NCBI GenBank assembly: GCA_937890745.1
Contig: CALADH010000023.1
Span: 14,181-78,180, forward strand
Source: Scybalocola_A sp900557175
GTDB lineage: Bacteria; Bacillota; Clostridia; Lachnospirales; Lachnospiraceae
Length of the DNA: 64,000 nt
Direction of reading: 5' to 3'
Below the pieces are notes generated by a model that worked only from the letters and a program-made list of their open reading frames with translations, was not told the origin of the DNA and searched no databases. A program made the translations under genes and the position numbers. Of this stretch, positions 42,159 to 51,520 are shown one piece after another (within the stretch, counting starts at the first letter, position 1; each line of letters begins with the position of its first letter).

Positions 42159-42998
42159 ATGACAACGCAATCTGAACATAATCATCAGAAAAAAATTGCT
42201 GTAATTAATGATTTTTCAGGTTTTGGCCGCTGCTCTCTGGCAGTGGCTTTACCTGTGATTTCGGCGCTGAAAGTTCAGTGCTGTCCTGTACCGACATCTA
42301 TTTTTTCAAATCATACCGGCTTTCCGTCTTACTTTTTTGACGATTATACAGAAAAAATGCCGGCATACATCGCCCAGTGGAAAAAGCTCGGTCTTTCCTT
42401 TAACGGTATTGCCAGCGGCTTTTTAGGCTCAAAGGCGCAGATTGAAATTGTCACAGATTTTTTCCGCGACTTTAAAACCGATGACAATATCATTATTGTC
42501 GATCCTGTCATGGGCGATTACGGCAAACCGTACAAAACATATACAGACGAAATGTGCGCCGAGATGAAAAAGCTGATCCGATTTGCCGACATTATTACAC
42601 CAAACCTGACAGAAGCCTGTATTTTAACAGATACACCGTTTACCGAAAATATGAAACGCCGGGATATCTTTAAAATGGGAGAGGCATTGCTTCTTTCCGG
42701 TCCTTCAAAAGTTGTCATCAGCGGTATTGTCGAAGGCAGCTTTATCACAAACTTTTGTTTTGAAAAAGGACAGACGCCAAAAATCCACCGTACAAAAAAA
42801 GTCGGCACCCAGCGCTCCGGCACCGGCGATATTTTTTCATCCATTATCGCTGCCGATGCCATCAACGATATTCCGTTTGAACAATCCGTCAAAAAGGCTG
42901 CCGAATTTATAAAAAAATGTCTTTTAAAATCAATTGAGCTTAATATCCCTCTGACAGACGGCGTCTGCTTTGAGGAAGTACTTCACACATTGCATTAA
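42159..42998 (+). CDS. pdxY: Pyridoxal/pyridoxamine kinase
   Basis: A ribokinase-fold kinase of 279 residues that traps imported vitamin B6 as the 5'-phosphate. Seen are IAVINDFSGFGRCSLAVALP, VPTSIFSNHTGF, VDPVMGDYGK, ITPNLTEACILT and the catalytic RSGTGDIFSSIIAAD (usual GTGD). It lies in one operon with the ECF subunit and a radical SAM gene 12 bp downstream. It could equally be named PdxK; the paralogues are hard to separate by eye. Confidence 0.88.
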   Translation: MTTQSEHNHQKKIAVINDFSGFGRCSLAVALPVISALKVQCCPVPTSIFSNHTGFPSYFFDDYTEKMPAYIAQWKKLGLSFNGIASGFLGSKAQIEIVTDFFRDFKTDDNIIIVDPVMGDYGKPYKTYTDEMCAEMKKLIRFADIITPNLTEACILTDTPFTENMKRRDIFKMGEALLLSGPSKVVISGIVEGSFITNFCFEKGQTPKIHRTKKVGTQRSGTGDIFSSIIAADAINDIPFEQSVKKAAEFIKKCLLKSIELNIPLTDGVCFEEVLHTLH

Positions 42999-43010
42999 GG
43001 AGGCAATACA

Positions 43011-43613
43011 ATGACCATTTTATACAAAGTTCACAACAATCTTTATGTCAACCTTACAAACAAATGTCCATGCGCATGCACCTTCTGCCTGCGTCAGACA
43101 AGAGATGCCATGGATAATTCCGGCCCACTTTGGCTTTCTCACGAGCCGACAGCCGCCGAAGTGATTACTGAATTTAAACATTTTAACTTATCTGAGTTTG
43201 ATGAAATTGTTTTCTGTGGTTTCGGTGAACCGACGGAAGCGCTGCCTGTACTTCTTGAAGTTGCATCTTATTTAAAAGCGCATTACCCAAACCCGCTGCG
43301 TATCAACACAAACGGACTTGGCAATTTAATCCACGGCAAAAATATTGCACCGCTCTTTAAAGGCCTGATTGATACGATATCAATCAGTTTAAATACGCCT
43401 GACGCCGATGAATACCATAAGCTTGTCCGCAGCAAATTCGGCGCACAATCATTTCAGTCAATGCTTGATTTTGCAAAGGAATGTACGAAATATATTCCAA
43501 ACGTTGTAATGACAACTGTAGAAACGACAATTACTAAAGATGAGGAAGCCCAGTGTGCCAAAATATGTGACACGCTCGGCGTAAAATACAGAATCCGCCC
43601 ATGGGAAGATTAA
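43011..43613 (+). CDS. Short radical SAM protein (TatD-associated type)
   Basis: 200 residues, with the CxxxCxxC iron-sulfur motif in TNKCPCACTFCLRQ near residue 20, the GG-type FCGFGEPTEALPVL stretch, RINTNGLG and SISLNTPDADEYHKLV. It resembles a small family often found linked to tatD genes; here tatD is 10 kb away and on the other strand. It lacks a C-terminal SPASM domain. GGAGG precedes the ATG, and it shares an operon with pyridoxal uptake and kinase genes. Reaction unknown. Confidence 0.8.
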   Translation: MTILYKVHNNLYVNLTNKCPCACTFCLRQTRDAMDNSGPLWLSHEPTAAEVITEFKHFNLSEFDEIVFCGFGEPTEALPVLLEVASYLKAHYPNPLRINTNGLGNLIHGKNIAPLFKGLIDTISISLNTPDADEYHKLVRSKFGAQSFQSMLDFAKECTKYIPNVVMTTVETTITKDEEAQCAKICDTLGVKYRIRPWED

Positions 43614-43623
43614 AAATCATTTT

Positions 43624-43652
43624 GGGGCAGGCTCACCGCCTGCCCCATTTTT
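43624..43652. terminator. Terminator between the radical SAM and EamA genes
   Basis: GGGGCAGGC (43624-43632), short loop, GCCTGCCCC (43638-43646), then ATTTTT. It ends the rightward operon and lies against the convergent gene's stop. Confidence 0.8.
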
Positions 43653-44564
43653 CTATACTTTTTTCTTTTCACTTTTTGACGGAAGCTGTGCTAAAATAAT
43701 CGCTGCAAACATAAGCACGCATCCAAAAATTTCTTTAACTGTCAATGTCTGATGAAGAATCACCCATCCTGCAAGTACTGAAAATACGGATTCAAGACTC
43801 AAAACAAGCGAAGCCACTGTCGGATCGGTGTCCTTTTGAGCTACAACCTGAAGTGTATAGGCAACACCACAGGATAGCACACCGGCATAAAGCACTGGGA
43901 GCCATGCCGCTGTAAGGTCAGCAAATGCCGGCTTCTCAATAATCAGTGTCGGCACAAGTAAAATCACGCCTGCCGTAAAAAACTGGACACATGACATCTT
44001 CACCGGATCTGTCTGCGGCGAAAAGTGATCAATCAATAAAATGTGGATAGAAAATCCGAACGCGCATATAAGGACAAGCAAGTCACCCTGACTGAGGCTT
44101 AAAGTGCCTGACATGCAAAGCAGATAAAGACCGATGACAGCGATCACAACGCTGATCCATATTTTAATGCCAACCTTTCTTTTAAGGAAAATCCCTAAAA
44201 GCGGCACAATGATGATATACATCGCTGTAATAAATCCGGCTTTGCCGACAGTCGTATATTTAATACCAAACTGCTGCAATGTTGCCGCCACGCAGAGCGC
44301 AATACCGCAGAGTATGCCGCCGATGATCATCATCTTCTTACTCTTTGCATCCATCTTCTCTTTCTTTCCGGTACTCTTTTCTTTCATCTTATCCAAAAAG
44401 AAAATACACGGAATAAGTACCGTACCTCCGATAAGCATACGGACACAATTAAATGTATTCGGTCCGACATACTTCATGCCTTCACTTTGCGCCACAAAAG
44501 CAACGCCCCATATGAACGCAGTAAGCACAAGCAGCAATGTGCCTCTTAATTCTTTCTTCTTCAT
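43653..44564 (-). CDS. EamA/DMT-family transporter
   Basis: 303 residues with ten helices in two EamA repeats (GTLLLVLTAFIWGVAFVAQS and the second half GVLSCGVAYTLQVVAQKDTDP...VASLVLSLESVFSVLAGWV). These are drug/metabolite exporters; the substrate is unknown. GGAGGGG precedes ATG 44564, 19 codons inside the longest frame. Single gene. Confidence 0.9.
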   Translation of the reverse strand: MKKKELRGTLLLVLTAFIWGVAFVAQSEGMKYVGPNTFNCVRMLIGGTVLIPCIFFLDKMKEKSTGKKEKMDAKSKKMMIIGGILCGIALCVAATLQQFGIKYTTVGKAGFITAMYIIIVPLLGIFLKRKVGIKIWISVVIAVIGLYLLCMSGTLSLSQGDLLVLICAFGFSIHILLIDHFSPQTDPVKMSCVQFFTAGVILLVPTLIIEKPAFADLTAAWLPVLYAGVLSCGVAYTLQVVAQKDTDPTVASLVLSLESVFSVLAGWVILHQTLTVKEIFGCVLMFAAIILAQLPSKSEKKKV

Positions 44565-44647
44565 AAAGCTGCCCCTCCTGAAAATTCTTACATGAGCAGC
44601 GCCGGATTTTGGCACTGTCATCTTCTTTCATTATATATGAAACTCAC

Positions 44648-44686
44648 AAAAAAAGGAACCCCCGAACATAAAATTTCGGAGATTCC
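44648..44686 (-). terminator. Terminator of natAB
   Basis: Minus strand: GGAATCTCCGAA and TTCGGGGGTTCC arms with small mismatches, followed by seven U. It lies about 30 bp after the natB stop. Confidence 0.7.
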
Positions 44687-44717
44687 GCCAAATCATTATT
44701 CCGATATGAAATTATAA

Positions 44718-45926
44718 TTACGCATTGAACATGACCTTTTCGCTGTTAAAGGCCGCGGCAACTGCACGCGCGAGCACAAACGTCAAAATCACTGTGCATG
44801 CCACATTCAGGCCAAAATTTACCATTGTCAGTTCATTTGTAAATACCTGACCAATCGCAAGGGCGCTGCCGTATACCGGCACTAAAAACTCTGCCATCTC
44901 ATGCTCGCCTGTCGTAAACATTGTCATAAGGCCTGCAACGATAACGACAATATATACCGGCGACACATAACTTGAAGCCTCCTTGACAGACTTTGCAAGC
45001 ACTGCCAAAAGACTTATAAGCGCTACGAAAAATGCTGCAAGCACAATCATAATCACGACAATCTGAACAATCTGAACCGGCGTCATCGACACTGATGCGC
45101 CCTCGCCCATCATATCGCCCATCACGACCGGCATCGCGGCAACAAGCGCCACAATATAAATTGCCGCCGAAATCATAGACAGCGTTGTCAGCGCTAAAAG
45201 CTTGCCCATCATAATGGACATACGGCTTGCCGGCGTCAGTAAAAGACTTGCCATTGTACCGCGTTCTTTTTCACCCGAAATCGCATCGACGCCAAGCGCC
45301 ATTGTCCCTGAAAACAGTAAAATCACGATAATATACGGAAGGAACATACTTAATGCTTTTCCTGAAGCTTTCTGCTCGTCAACAATTGCAAAATCCGTAT
45401 TTCCGGCATTCATTGTAAATACATTTAACACATCAAGACTTCCGCCGAGCCTTTCAGATAGCAGCTTATTATAGACAGTCTCATTCATAACCGCTTCAAA
45501 TTCCTCCGAAGCTTTTTGCGAATATTCTTCCGCCGGATTATAATACATTGAAATATCCGGTGTCTTTCCTGCCGTTGTCTGTGCCATAAAATCTTTTGGA
45601 AAGCTGACATACAAGTCTGTCTGTCCATCACGAATTGCTGTTCTTAATTCATCATCCGGTATCATGCTTCCGTTTTCTGTCAGCTTTACATCATTATTGG
45701 CAATAAAATCAGAAAATTCTGCTTTGATTTCTTCCGGCAAATTGTTGATGACCGCCACACTTTGATGTGTCTCGATATCCTTGACCATATTTTCACCCAT
45801 AACTGCCACAAGACCGTAAATACCGATCATCAGCAGTACCGGCAAAATAAACACCGAGAAAATCATCTTCGGTTCTTTAAAAATCTTTTTCATCTCTTTG
45901 CAGTAAACTGCTTTTAAACCATTCAT
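44718..45926 (-). CDS. natB: ABC-2 type permease, NatB-like
   Basis: 402 residues: an N-terminal helix, a large extracellular loop (about 45-190) and five or so C-terminal helices with DAISGEKERGTMASLLLTPASR, the ABC-2 signature. With NatA it resembles the Na+ exporter NatAB of Bacillus. Its start overlaps natA by four bases. Confidence 0.85.
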   Translation of the reverse strand: MNGLKAVYCKEMKKIFKEPKMIFSVFILPVLLMIGIYGLVAVMGENMVKDIETHQSVAVINNLPEEIKAEFSDFIANNDVKLTENGSMIPDDELRTAIRDGQTDLYVSFPKDFMAQTTAGKTPDISMYYNPAEEYSQKASEEFEAVMNETVYNKLLSERLGGSLDVLNVFTMNAGNTDFAIVDEQKASGKALSMFLPYIIVILLFSGTMALGVDAISGEKERGTMASLLLTPASRMSIMMGKLLALTTLSMISAAIYIVALVAAMPVVMGDMMGEGASVSMTPVQIVQIVVIMIVLAAFFVALISLLAVLAKSVKEASSYVSPVYIVVIVAGLMTMFTTGEHEMAEFLVPVYGSALAIGQVFTNELTMVNFGLNVACTVILTFVLARAVAAAFNSEKVMFNA

Positions 45927-46702
45927 CCGATGACCTCCCCGCTGTGCTTTTTATAATAATCGAAAAATGCTTCTTCAAGGTCTGCGCCGCCGGTTTCCTC
46001 AAGCAGCTCAGACAGTGTACCGCAGGCGACAAGCCGTCCGTTAATAATCATTGCAATGCGGTCGCAAAGCTTTTGTGCCTCTGACATAATATGTGTGGAA
46101 ATAATAATTGTCTTGCCCTCTGCTTTAAGCTTAATAAGATAATCAACGACAGCCTTTGCTGTAATAATATCAAGCCCCGTTGTCGGCTCGTCAAAAATAA
46201 TAATCTCCGGATTATGGATCAGGCTGACAGCAATCGATACTTTCTGTTTCATACCTGAAGATAATTCTTCAATCTTCTTATCCTTAAATTCCGTAATGCC
46301 AAAATAATCAAAAAGCTCTCTTTTGCGCGCGGTAATTGTCTCCTCCGGCAAATTTCTCAGTCTGCCGAAAAATGAAAATAAATAATCTGCCGAAAATTGT
46401 GGATCCATCTTAATTTCATTGGTGAGAAATCCGATATTTCTGCGCACTTTTTCCGAATCACTGACCGTATCCGCGCCATTGATTGTAATATGCCCCTCTG
46501 ACGGCTTTAAAAGCGTCGCCATACACCTGAGTGTCGTCGTCTTTCCGGCACCATTTGTTCCGAGCAGACCGAAAATCTCACCATCATGAATCTCCAGTGA
46601 TAAATCGTCCACCGCTTTTTTCGTTGTCTCTTTTGTCTTTAATTCCTTCTGCTGTTTCTTATTCAGTTTAAATATTTTTGATAAATGTTCAATCTGAATC
46701 AT
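45923..46702 (-). CDS. natA: ABC transporter ATPase, NatA-like
   Basis: 259 residues: Walker A GTNGAGKTT, signature LSSGMKQKVS, Walker B IIIFDEPTTGLD and the switch His in IISTHIM. The insertion NKKQQKELKTKETTKKAVDD after the first strand is typical of NatA-type ATPases. GGAGG precedes ATG 46702; the longer frame runs back over a structured leader. Sodium as cargo is family inference. Confidence 0.87.
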   Translation of the reverse strand: MIQIEHLSKIFKLNKKQQKELKTKETTKKAVDDLSLEIHDGEIFGLLGTNGAGKTTTLRCMATLLKPSEGHITINGADTVSDSEKVRRNIGFLTNEIKMDPQFSADYLFSFFGRLRNLPEETITARKRELFDYFGITEFKDKKIEELSSGMKQKVSIAVSLIHNPEIIIFDEPTTGLDIITAKAVVDYLIKLKAEGKTIIISTHIMSEAQKLCDRIAMIINGRLVACGTLSELLEETGGADLEEAFFDYYKKHSGEVIG

Positions 46703-46717
46703 GGCAAGCCTCCCTTC

Positions 46718-46763
46718 CGAGAGTCCTGAATTTACCGGACTTACCTCGTCCTTAGCACTCTCG
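46718..46763 (-). promoter_or_regulatory. Structured natA leader
   Basis: CGAGAGT (46718-46724) pairs with ACTCTCG (46757-46763), and AGTCC (46722-46726) pairs with GGACT (46737-46741). The two stems overlap, so alternatives exist. They end a few bases before the natA ribosome site, which could affect its access. The pairing is seen; the function is a guess. Confidence 0.3.
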
Positions 46764-46843
46764 TCCATCATATCATGGCACATCATATATTACAATTAAT
46801 ATCTTCGTTCTTTATGATTTCTTAAATATTTTTACAACTATTT

Positions 46844-47716
46844 TTATATGCAGATTGCCCTATAAATACGGTTGGCCAGCGCCGCAAACTGTGCCAGTGT
46901 CAGCGCCTCGCCACGGATTGTTAAAGACAGCCCCTCATCCGCAAGCGCCTGCTGAACAACCGCTTTATCCAGCTTTAACTCGGCTGAATTGCTCAGTGCA
47001 TTGACAAGTGTTTTTCGCCGCTGATTAAAGGCCGCACGGATCATCTTAAACATAAGTGGCTCGTTATCCACAATGACCGGCGGTTTTTCATGTTTTGTCA
47101 ACCGTATGACGGAAGAATCCACATTCGGCCGGGGCATAAAACAATTGCATGGCACATTGGCAACAATATACGGCTCTGCATAATACTGGACAGCCAAAGA
47201 CAGGGCGCCGTAATCCTTTGTTCCCGGTCCCACCTTCATTCTGTCGGCAACCTCCTTCTGCACCATGACAGTCAGATTCTCAAGAGGCACATGCTGCTCA
47301 AAAAGTCCCATAATAATCGGTGTTGTAATATAATATGGAAGATTTGCCACAACTTTAATCGGCTTTCCGCCGTTTCGCTCATTGACAAGCTTCTGAATAT
47401 CCAGCTTTAAAATATCTTCGTTGATGACGGTCACATTGTCATATTCCGAAAGTGTATCCGCAAGAATCGGCAGAAGATTTTTGTCAATCTCAACGGCAAT
47501 CACCTCTCTTGCCGCCTCACATAAATACTGTGTCATCGTTCCGATACCCGGACCAATCTCAAGCACCATATCATCTTTTGTCACTCCTGCGCCCGCAATA
47601 ATCTTATGCAGCACATGGGCATCAATTAAAAAATTCTGACCAAACTTCTTTTGAAAATTGAAATTGTATTTTTGAATGACTTCAATTGTTCTCTGTGGAT
47701 TTGAAAGCTTTTCCAT
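46844..47716 (-). CDS. rsmA: 16S rRNA dimethyladenosine transferase
   Basis: KsgA/RsmA, 290 residues: dimethylates A1518 and A1519 in 16S rRNA helix 45, a late ribosome-assembly step. Motifs: QKFGQNFLID, LEIGPGIGTMTQYL (SAM-binding), VANLPYYITTPII (catalytic NLPY) and FMPRPNVDSSVI. It is a monocistronic gene upstream of natAB in the same orientation, separated by 140 bp. Confidence 0.96.
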   Translation of the reverse strand: MEKLSNPQRTIEVIQKYNFNFQKKFGQNFLIDAHVLHKIIAGAGVTKDDMVLEIGPGIGTMTQYLCEAAREVIAVEIDKNLLPILADTLSEYDNVTVINEDILKLDIQKLVNERNGGKPIKVVANLPYYITTPIIMGLFEQHVPLENLTVMVQKEVADRMKVGPGTKDYGALSLAVQYYAEPYIVANVPCNCFMPRPNVDSSVIRLTKHEKPPVIVDNEPLMFKMIRAAFNQRRKTLVNALSNSAELKLDKAVVQQALADEGLSLTIRGEALTLAQFAALANRIYRAICI

Positions 47717-47937
47717 AAATTTTCCTTTCTATATATATCGGCATCCGCCGCTGTGATAGTATTTTGTAACACTCATGCTATCATAATCCACAAAAACATT
47801 CAAGTTCTTTCAATATCCTTACAAAGCTTGCTTTTTTCACCTAATCTGTTAAACTGATATTGATTGGCGCAGATGATGATGCTGTACTGTCCCGCCGATA
47901 AATCTATTTTATTTACAAATGATGAGGAGGTTTATTT

Positions 47938-48594
47938 TTGTTTAAAAAGATTTCAAAATATTTATTTATGGCACTTATTTTTCTGTGTATTCCGGCTTTT
48001 TTAACCGGCTGTGCACGTTTTGACAAAACAGCTTATGTACAGGCGGCTCTTGATTCGATTTATAAAGGCGACCACCTGAAGTTTTCTGAAATTACAGGAA
48101 CAGATATCTCGGAGCTTGAAAATAATTATATCAATGGTATTGACGCTGAGACTGCTTCCTTTCTCAATTATATCGGTATCGGCGATTACACAGATAAGGT
48201 CAGCCCCGAAGTAAAAAAAGAGATTTCTTATCTGCTCAGACAAATTTATAAGCACGCAAGTTACTCTGTCGGCGCTGAAAATAATGACGGACAAATTCCT
48301 GTAAAAATACTTCCGATATCTCTATATTCAGTTTCCGGCGATAAAATCACCGCCTATATGCAGGATTTCTTTGCAAAGAACGATAAAGGCGACTTTGCCA
48401 GTTTAAGCGATGAAGAATTTTACAGCCAGTATGTCAAAGGTATTTTAGATATTATTTCTGAATCCATGAATGCGATTGGCTATTCCAACGAAGTCACTAT
48501 CAATGTTTCTATTGAACGCAACGGCGCAGCCTACAGCATTTCCGAAGATTCTTTTGCTGAAATTGACCGCCATATTTTAGACTATACAATGTAA
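47938..48594 (+). CDS. Uncharacterised lipoprotein (DUF5105-like)
   Basis: 218 residues. Lipoprotein signal ending FLTGC, then a helical domain of the type seen in DUF5105 lipoproteins of Clostridia, e.g. FDKTAYVQAALDSIYKGD near the N-terminus and FYSQYVKGILDIISESMN. It starts at TTG 47938, supported by GAGGAGG upstream. Single gene with a strong terminator. Function unknown. Confidence 0.75.
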   Translation: MFKKISKYLFMALIFLCIPAFLTGCARFDKTAYVQAALDSIYKGDHLKFSEITGTDISELENNYINGIDAETASFLNYIGIGDYTDKVSPEVKKEISYLLRQIYKHASYSVGAENNDGQIPVKILPISLYSVSGDKITAYMQDFFAKNDKGDFASLSDEEFYSQYVKGILDIISESMNAIGYSNEVTINVSIERNGAAYSISEDSFAEIDRHILDYTM

Positions 48595-48643
48595 AGACAG
48601 CCTTATCCGGCGCCCTGAAAAATTTACGATTCTAAAAAAATTA

Positions 48644-48679
48644 CGGCACTGTAAAATTGCTTTTACAGTGCCGCTTTTT
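48644..48679. terminator. Terminator between the lipoprotein and kinase genes
   Basis: CGGCACTGTAAAA (48644-48656), loop TTGC, perfect complement 48661-48673, then CTTTTTA. Its right flank overlaps the 3' end of the convergent histidine kinase gene. Confidence 0.85.
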
Positions 48680-49637
48680 ATGCCGCCTTCATGCATATTT
48701 TAAATTTAAGCATGCCGTCCTCATAGGATGCAGAAATTTTCCCGCCCATCTGAATGACAAATTGCTGTACAATGGCAAGCCCAAGTCCTGTATTTTGACC
48801 GCTCCGCATACGGTCTGTCGTAAAAAAACGGTCAAACAGATGTGCAAGCTCATCATCACTGACAGGTTCTGTCTGATTGGCAATCTCCGTCACCATTGTG
48901 TCTTCCGAGGCATATATATGAATACTTAAAAAATCCCGTCCATGCTTTAATACATTTTGTATAAGATTTGCATAAACTCTCGACATCGCCTTTGCATCTG
49001 CAAGCGCCAAAAGTCTGCCGGATGCCATTGAAACATCCACCCGGAAATTTTTCTTTTCCAGTTCATCATATTCATCCGCCATAATCTGACTCATCAAAAC
49101 GCTTAAATCAACCGCCTCCATCTGAAACTTATACTCACTGCCTTCAAGCCGCGATAAATCATAAAACTGAGAAATAAGGTTTTTAAGCATCTCTGCTTTG
49201 CGCTCAATAATTTCCAAATATTCCATGACATGTTTCTCATATTCGCCGGTGCCATCTTCCCGGTGCAGCGCATATGCGCCGCTGCAGGTTTCACCATGCG
49301 CTTCATATTCCCGCTTTATAAGCTGCACATAACCTAAAATACTCGTCAGCGGTGTCCTCAGATCATGGGATATGTTTGATACCTGATGTTTAAAGTCCGC
49401 ATCCTTTCTTCGAAATTCTGCCTGTTTTTCCTGACATTGTTCAATATAATCATTCAGCGTCTTTAAAAGTGCCTCAAGCTCCTTATCCGGCGCCTTTAAA
49501 AGAACCCGGTGACGTCCGCCCGTCTCGCAGACTTCCTTAATATCCTCGTTTAAGCTGCGTATATGACGCCGCTGTCCGATATAAAGTACTGTCACCAAAA
49601 CAGCCCATAAACACAAAATGATACATATTCCAATCAT
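48678..49637 (-). CDS. Sensor histidine kinase with short N-terminal anchor
   Basis: 319 residues: one N-terminal helix (about 2-22), no extracellular sensor domain, then the phospho-His in ISHDLRTPLTSILGYVQL, the N-box NLIQNVLKHG and the G-box TGLGLAIVQQF. Intramembrane-sensing kinases of this layout pair with drug or antimicrobial-peptide ABC transporters. GGAGG precedes ATG 49637. It is separated from its presumed regulator (51521-52222) by two ABC genes, all in one leftward set. Confidence 0.9.
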   Translation of the reverse strand: MIGICIILCLWAVLVTVLYIGQRRHIRSLNEDIKEVCETGGRHRVLLKAPDKELEALLKTLNDYIEQCQEKQAEFRRKDADFKHQVSNISHDLRTPLTSILGYVQLIKREYEAHGETCSGAYALHREDGTGEYEKHVMEYLEIIERKAEMLKNLISQFYDLSRLEGSEYKFQMEAVDLSVLMSQIMADEYDELEKKNFRVDVSMASGRLLALADAKAMSRVYANLIQNVLKHGRDFLSIHIYASEDTMVTEIANQTEPVSDDELAHLFDRFFTTDRMRSGQNTGLGLAIVQQFVIQMGGKISASYEDGMLKFKICMKAA

Positions 49638-49665
49638 AGCTACCTCCATATCCGCAGCCGAAGGT

Positions 49666-50442
49666 TTATTTTATTTCTTTTCTTCTGAAAAACAGCCATC
49701 CAAGCAATGCAAAAATGATAAAGAAACTCATACCGTTGATAAAGTAATCTCCGGCCAGTGTAGAAACCTGTGAAAAATCAGTAATCTCACGGAATTTATA
49801 CAGCTGACGGATCGGAAATATATTTGCAATCTTACAAAATACCGTTTTTTCAGTTATCGCGGCGATCATCTCAAATATCGACGGCAGTAATGCCGTATAG
49901 CATACAACAAGTACCGAACCAAAGGTTGCGTTTTTAATATTAAACCACACTGCAACAGAAATTGCAACCTGACTTAAATACAGCGGGATCATAATCAATA
50001 CATACATCAAAAAATAACGTGTGTACGGCAGCGCCATATCGTCCGGTTTAAAAAATATCCAGCTTGTCACCACACATACAACTGCAAGAATGAGTGCAAG
50101 CACAATCATCACAATTGACGCCGCAATCAGCTTTGCAAAATAAATTTGTCCCCGTGTATAACCGAAGGCCACTGTATTTTTAAGTGTTCCGTGCTTGTAT
50201 TCCTCAGAAAATACCATATCTGTTGTAATAATCGCCATGTACATACCTGCTGCAAGAAGCACGCCATACACAAGCAGCATTTCACTTCTTGTCGGTACAG
50301 CTTCCCATCCTGCAAGATTTGACTGCACAATCGACATCATTACACTGTAAAAGAGAACAAGTCCGGAGCACACGCCAATAAATACCTTTGAATACGCTCT
50401 TTTGTAAACTTTATAAAGATCTGCTCTGATTAAATTAAACAT
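49666..50442 (-). CDS. ABC-2 permease of an antimicrobial-resistance-type transporter
   Basis: 258 residues, six helices, with the lantibiotic-immunity/bacitracin permease look (FSEEYKHGTLKNTVAFGYTRGQIYFAK). It overlaps the ATPase gene by eight bases. With the flanking two-component genes it forms a sensing and resistance module. Confidence 0.85.
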   Translation of the reverse strand: MFNLIRADLYKVYKRAYSKVFIGVCSGLVLFYSVMMSIVQSNLAGWEAVPTRSEMLLVYGVLLAAGMYMAIITTDMVFSEEYKHGTLKNTVAFGYTRGQIYFAKLIAASIVMIVLALILAVVCVVTSWIFFKPDDMALPYTRYFLMYVLIMIPLYLSQVAISVAVWFNIKNATFGSVLVVCYTALLPSIFEMIAAITEKTVFCKIANIFPIRQLYKFREITDFSQVSTLAGDYFINGMSFFIIFALLGWLFFRRKEIK

Positions 50443-51358
50443 TTTGTCCGCCTCCTACTAACTCTATGAAATAATCCTCAAGATTTGTATGATTTTCCTT
50501 CATGCTAAACAGGCGGACATTATTTTTAATAAGCGCCTCAGCAATGACATCCGGCTGGCCTAAAAGCTCATACACTCTGAGCACATTGTCTGGAAGCACC
50601 TCATAGCTGACACAGCCCAATATCTGTTCAACGACCGCCGATGCCTTTTCTGCCGAATCCACCTTCAACTCAATATGTTCACGGCTGATAGCGGCCAAAT
50701 CCTTTTCAGAAATATCCTGAATAATCTTTCCGCTATCCATAAATGTATAGTGGGTGGCAAGGTTTTGAAGTTCTGCAAGAATATGACTTGAAATAAGAAT
50801 TGTCACTTCATATTCCCGGTTCATTTTCAGAAGAATATTTCTGAACTGAACGATACCCTCCGGATCAAGACCGTTGACAGGCTCATCGAGAATCAAAAGC
50901 TCAGGATGGTTCATCAATGCGAGCGCAAGACCGAGCCGCTGCTTCATACCAAGGGAAAAGTTCTTAAACTTCTTATTGCCCACCTTGGATAATTCCACCA
51001 TCTCAAGTACCTCATCGACACATTCCCTGCCGGCAATGCCTCTCTGGCATCTGTAATACTCAAGATTATCTTTGGCGGATAAAAACGGATAGAAGCTCGG
51101 TATCTCAATCATCGTTCCTGTTCTGCGCCGCATTTTATTAAGTCCCGAAGGCGTATTCTCACCAAAGAGGGTAACCTCACCCTGCTCTCCGATGGTCTGA
51201 TTTGAGAGCACGCGCATCAGCGTTGTCTTTCCTGCACCGTTTTTGCCTACAAGTCCATAAATTTGTCCTTTAGGAACTCTGAGGCTTACATCATCAAGCG
51301 CTTTAAGCTTTCCGTATGTCTTTGTCAGATTTCTGACCTCAATTACATATTCTTCCAT
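50435..51358 (-). CDS. ABC ATPase, BcrA-type
   Basis: 307 residues: Walker A GKNGAGKTT, signature FSLGMKQRLGLA, Walker B LLILDEPVNGLD, switch His in SSHILAEL. The C-terminal extension of about 90 residues is common in bacitracin- or lantibiotic-type ATPases. AAAGGA is at a workable distance from ATG 51358. A 160-bp gap with a direct repeat separates it from the regulator gene. Confidence 0.88.
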   Translation of the reverse strand: MEEYVIEVRNLTKTYGKLKALDDVSLRVPKGQIYGLVGKNGAGKTTLMRVLSNQTIGEQGEVTLFGENTPSGLNKMRRRTGTMIEIPSFYPFLSAKDNLEYYRCQRGIAGRECVDEVLEMVELSKVGNKKFKNFSLGMKQRLGLALALMNHPELLILDEPVNGLDPEGIVQFRNILLKMNREYEVTILISSHILAELQNLATHYTFMDSGKIIQDISEKDLAAISREHIELKVDSAEKASAVVEQILGCVSYEVLPDNVLRVYELLGQPDVIAEALIKNNVRLFSMKENHTNLEDYFIELVGGGQNV

Positions 51359-51434
51359 ATCCTTATCTTTCCTTTCTATGCTCACCGCCGCACAGCTTAT
51401 ACTGCATCGGCGCACCTTTATGATTGATAAGGCT

Positions 51435-51488
51435 ATTGTATATGAGAAGTCGCAAGAAAGCTTTATGAAAGTTTAAAGAAAGTTTAAA
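51435..51488 (-). promoter_or_regulatory. Response-regulator site and promoter of the ABC-kinase genes
   Basis: Minus strand: TTTAAACTTTC twice in exact tandem (51478-51488, 51467-51477), then ATAAAGCTTTC (51456-51466), an 11-bp period. A TACAAT lies 15 bp further on (51435-51440) with no good -35, the pattern of an OmpR-class activated promoter. The flanking regulator is the obvious candidate (inference). Confidence 0.6.
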
Positions 51489-51514
51489 GGCAGGACCACA
51501 AACGCAGCCCTGCC
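51489..51514 (-). terminator. Hairpin after the response regulator
   Basis: GGCAGGAC (51489-51496) pairs with GCCCTGCC (51507-51514), one mismatch, followed on the minus strand by UUUAAACUUUC. Termination may be partial; it insulates the regulator operon from the ABC genes. Confidence 0.55.
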
Positions 51515-51520
51515 TCTCAT

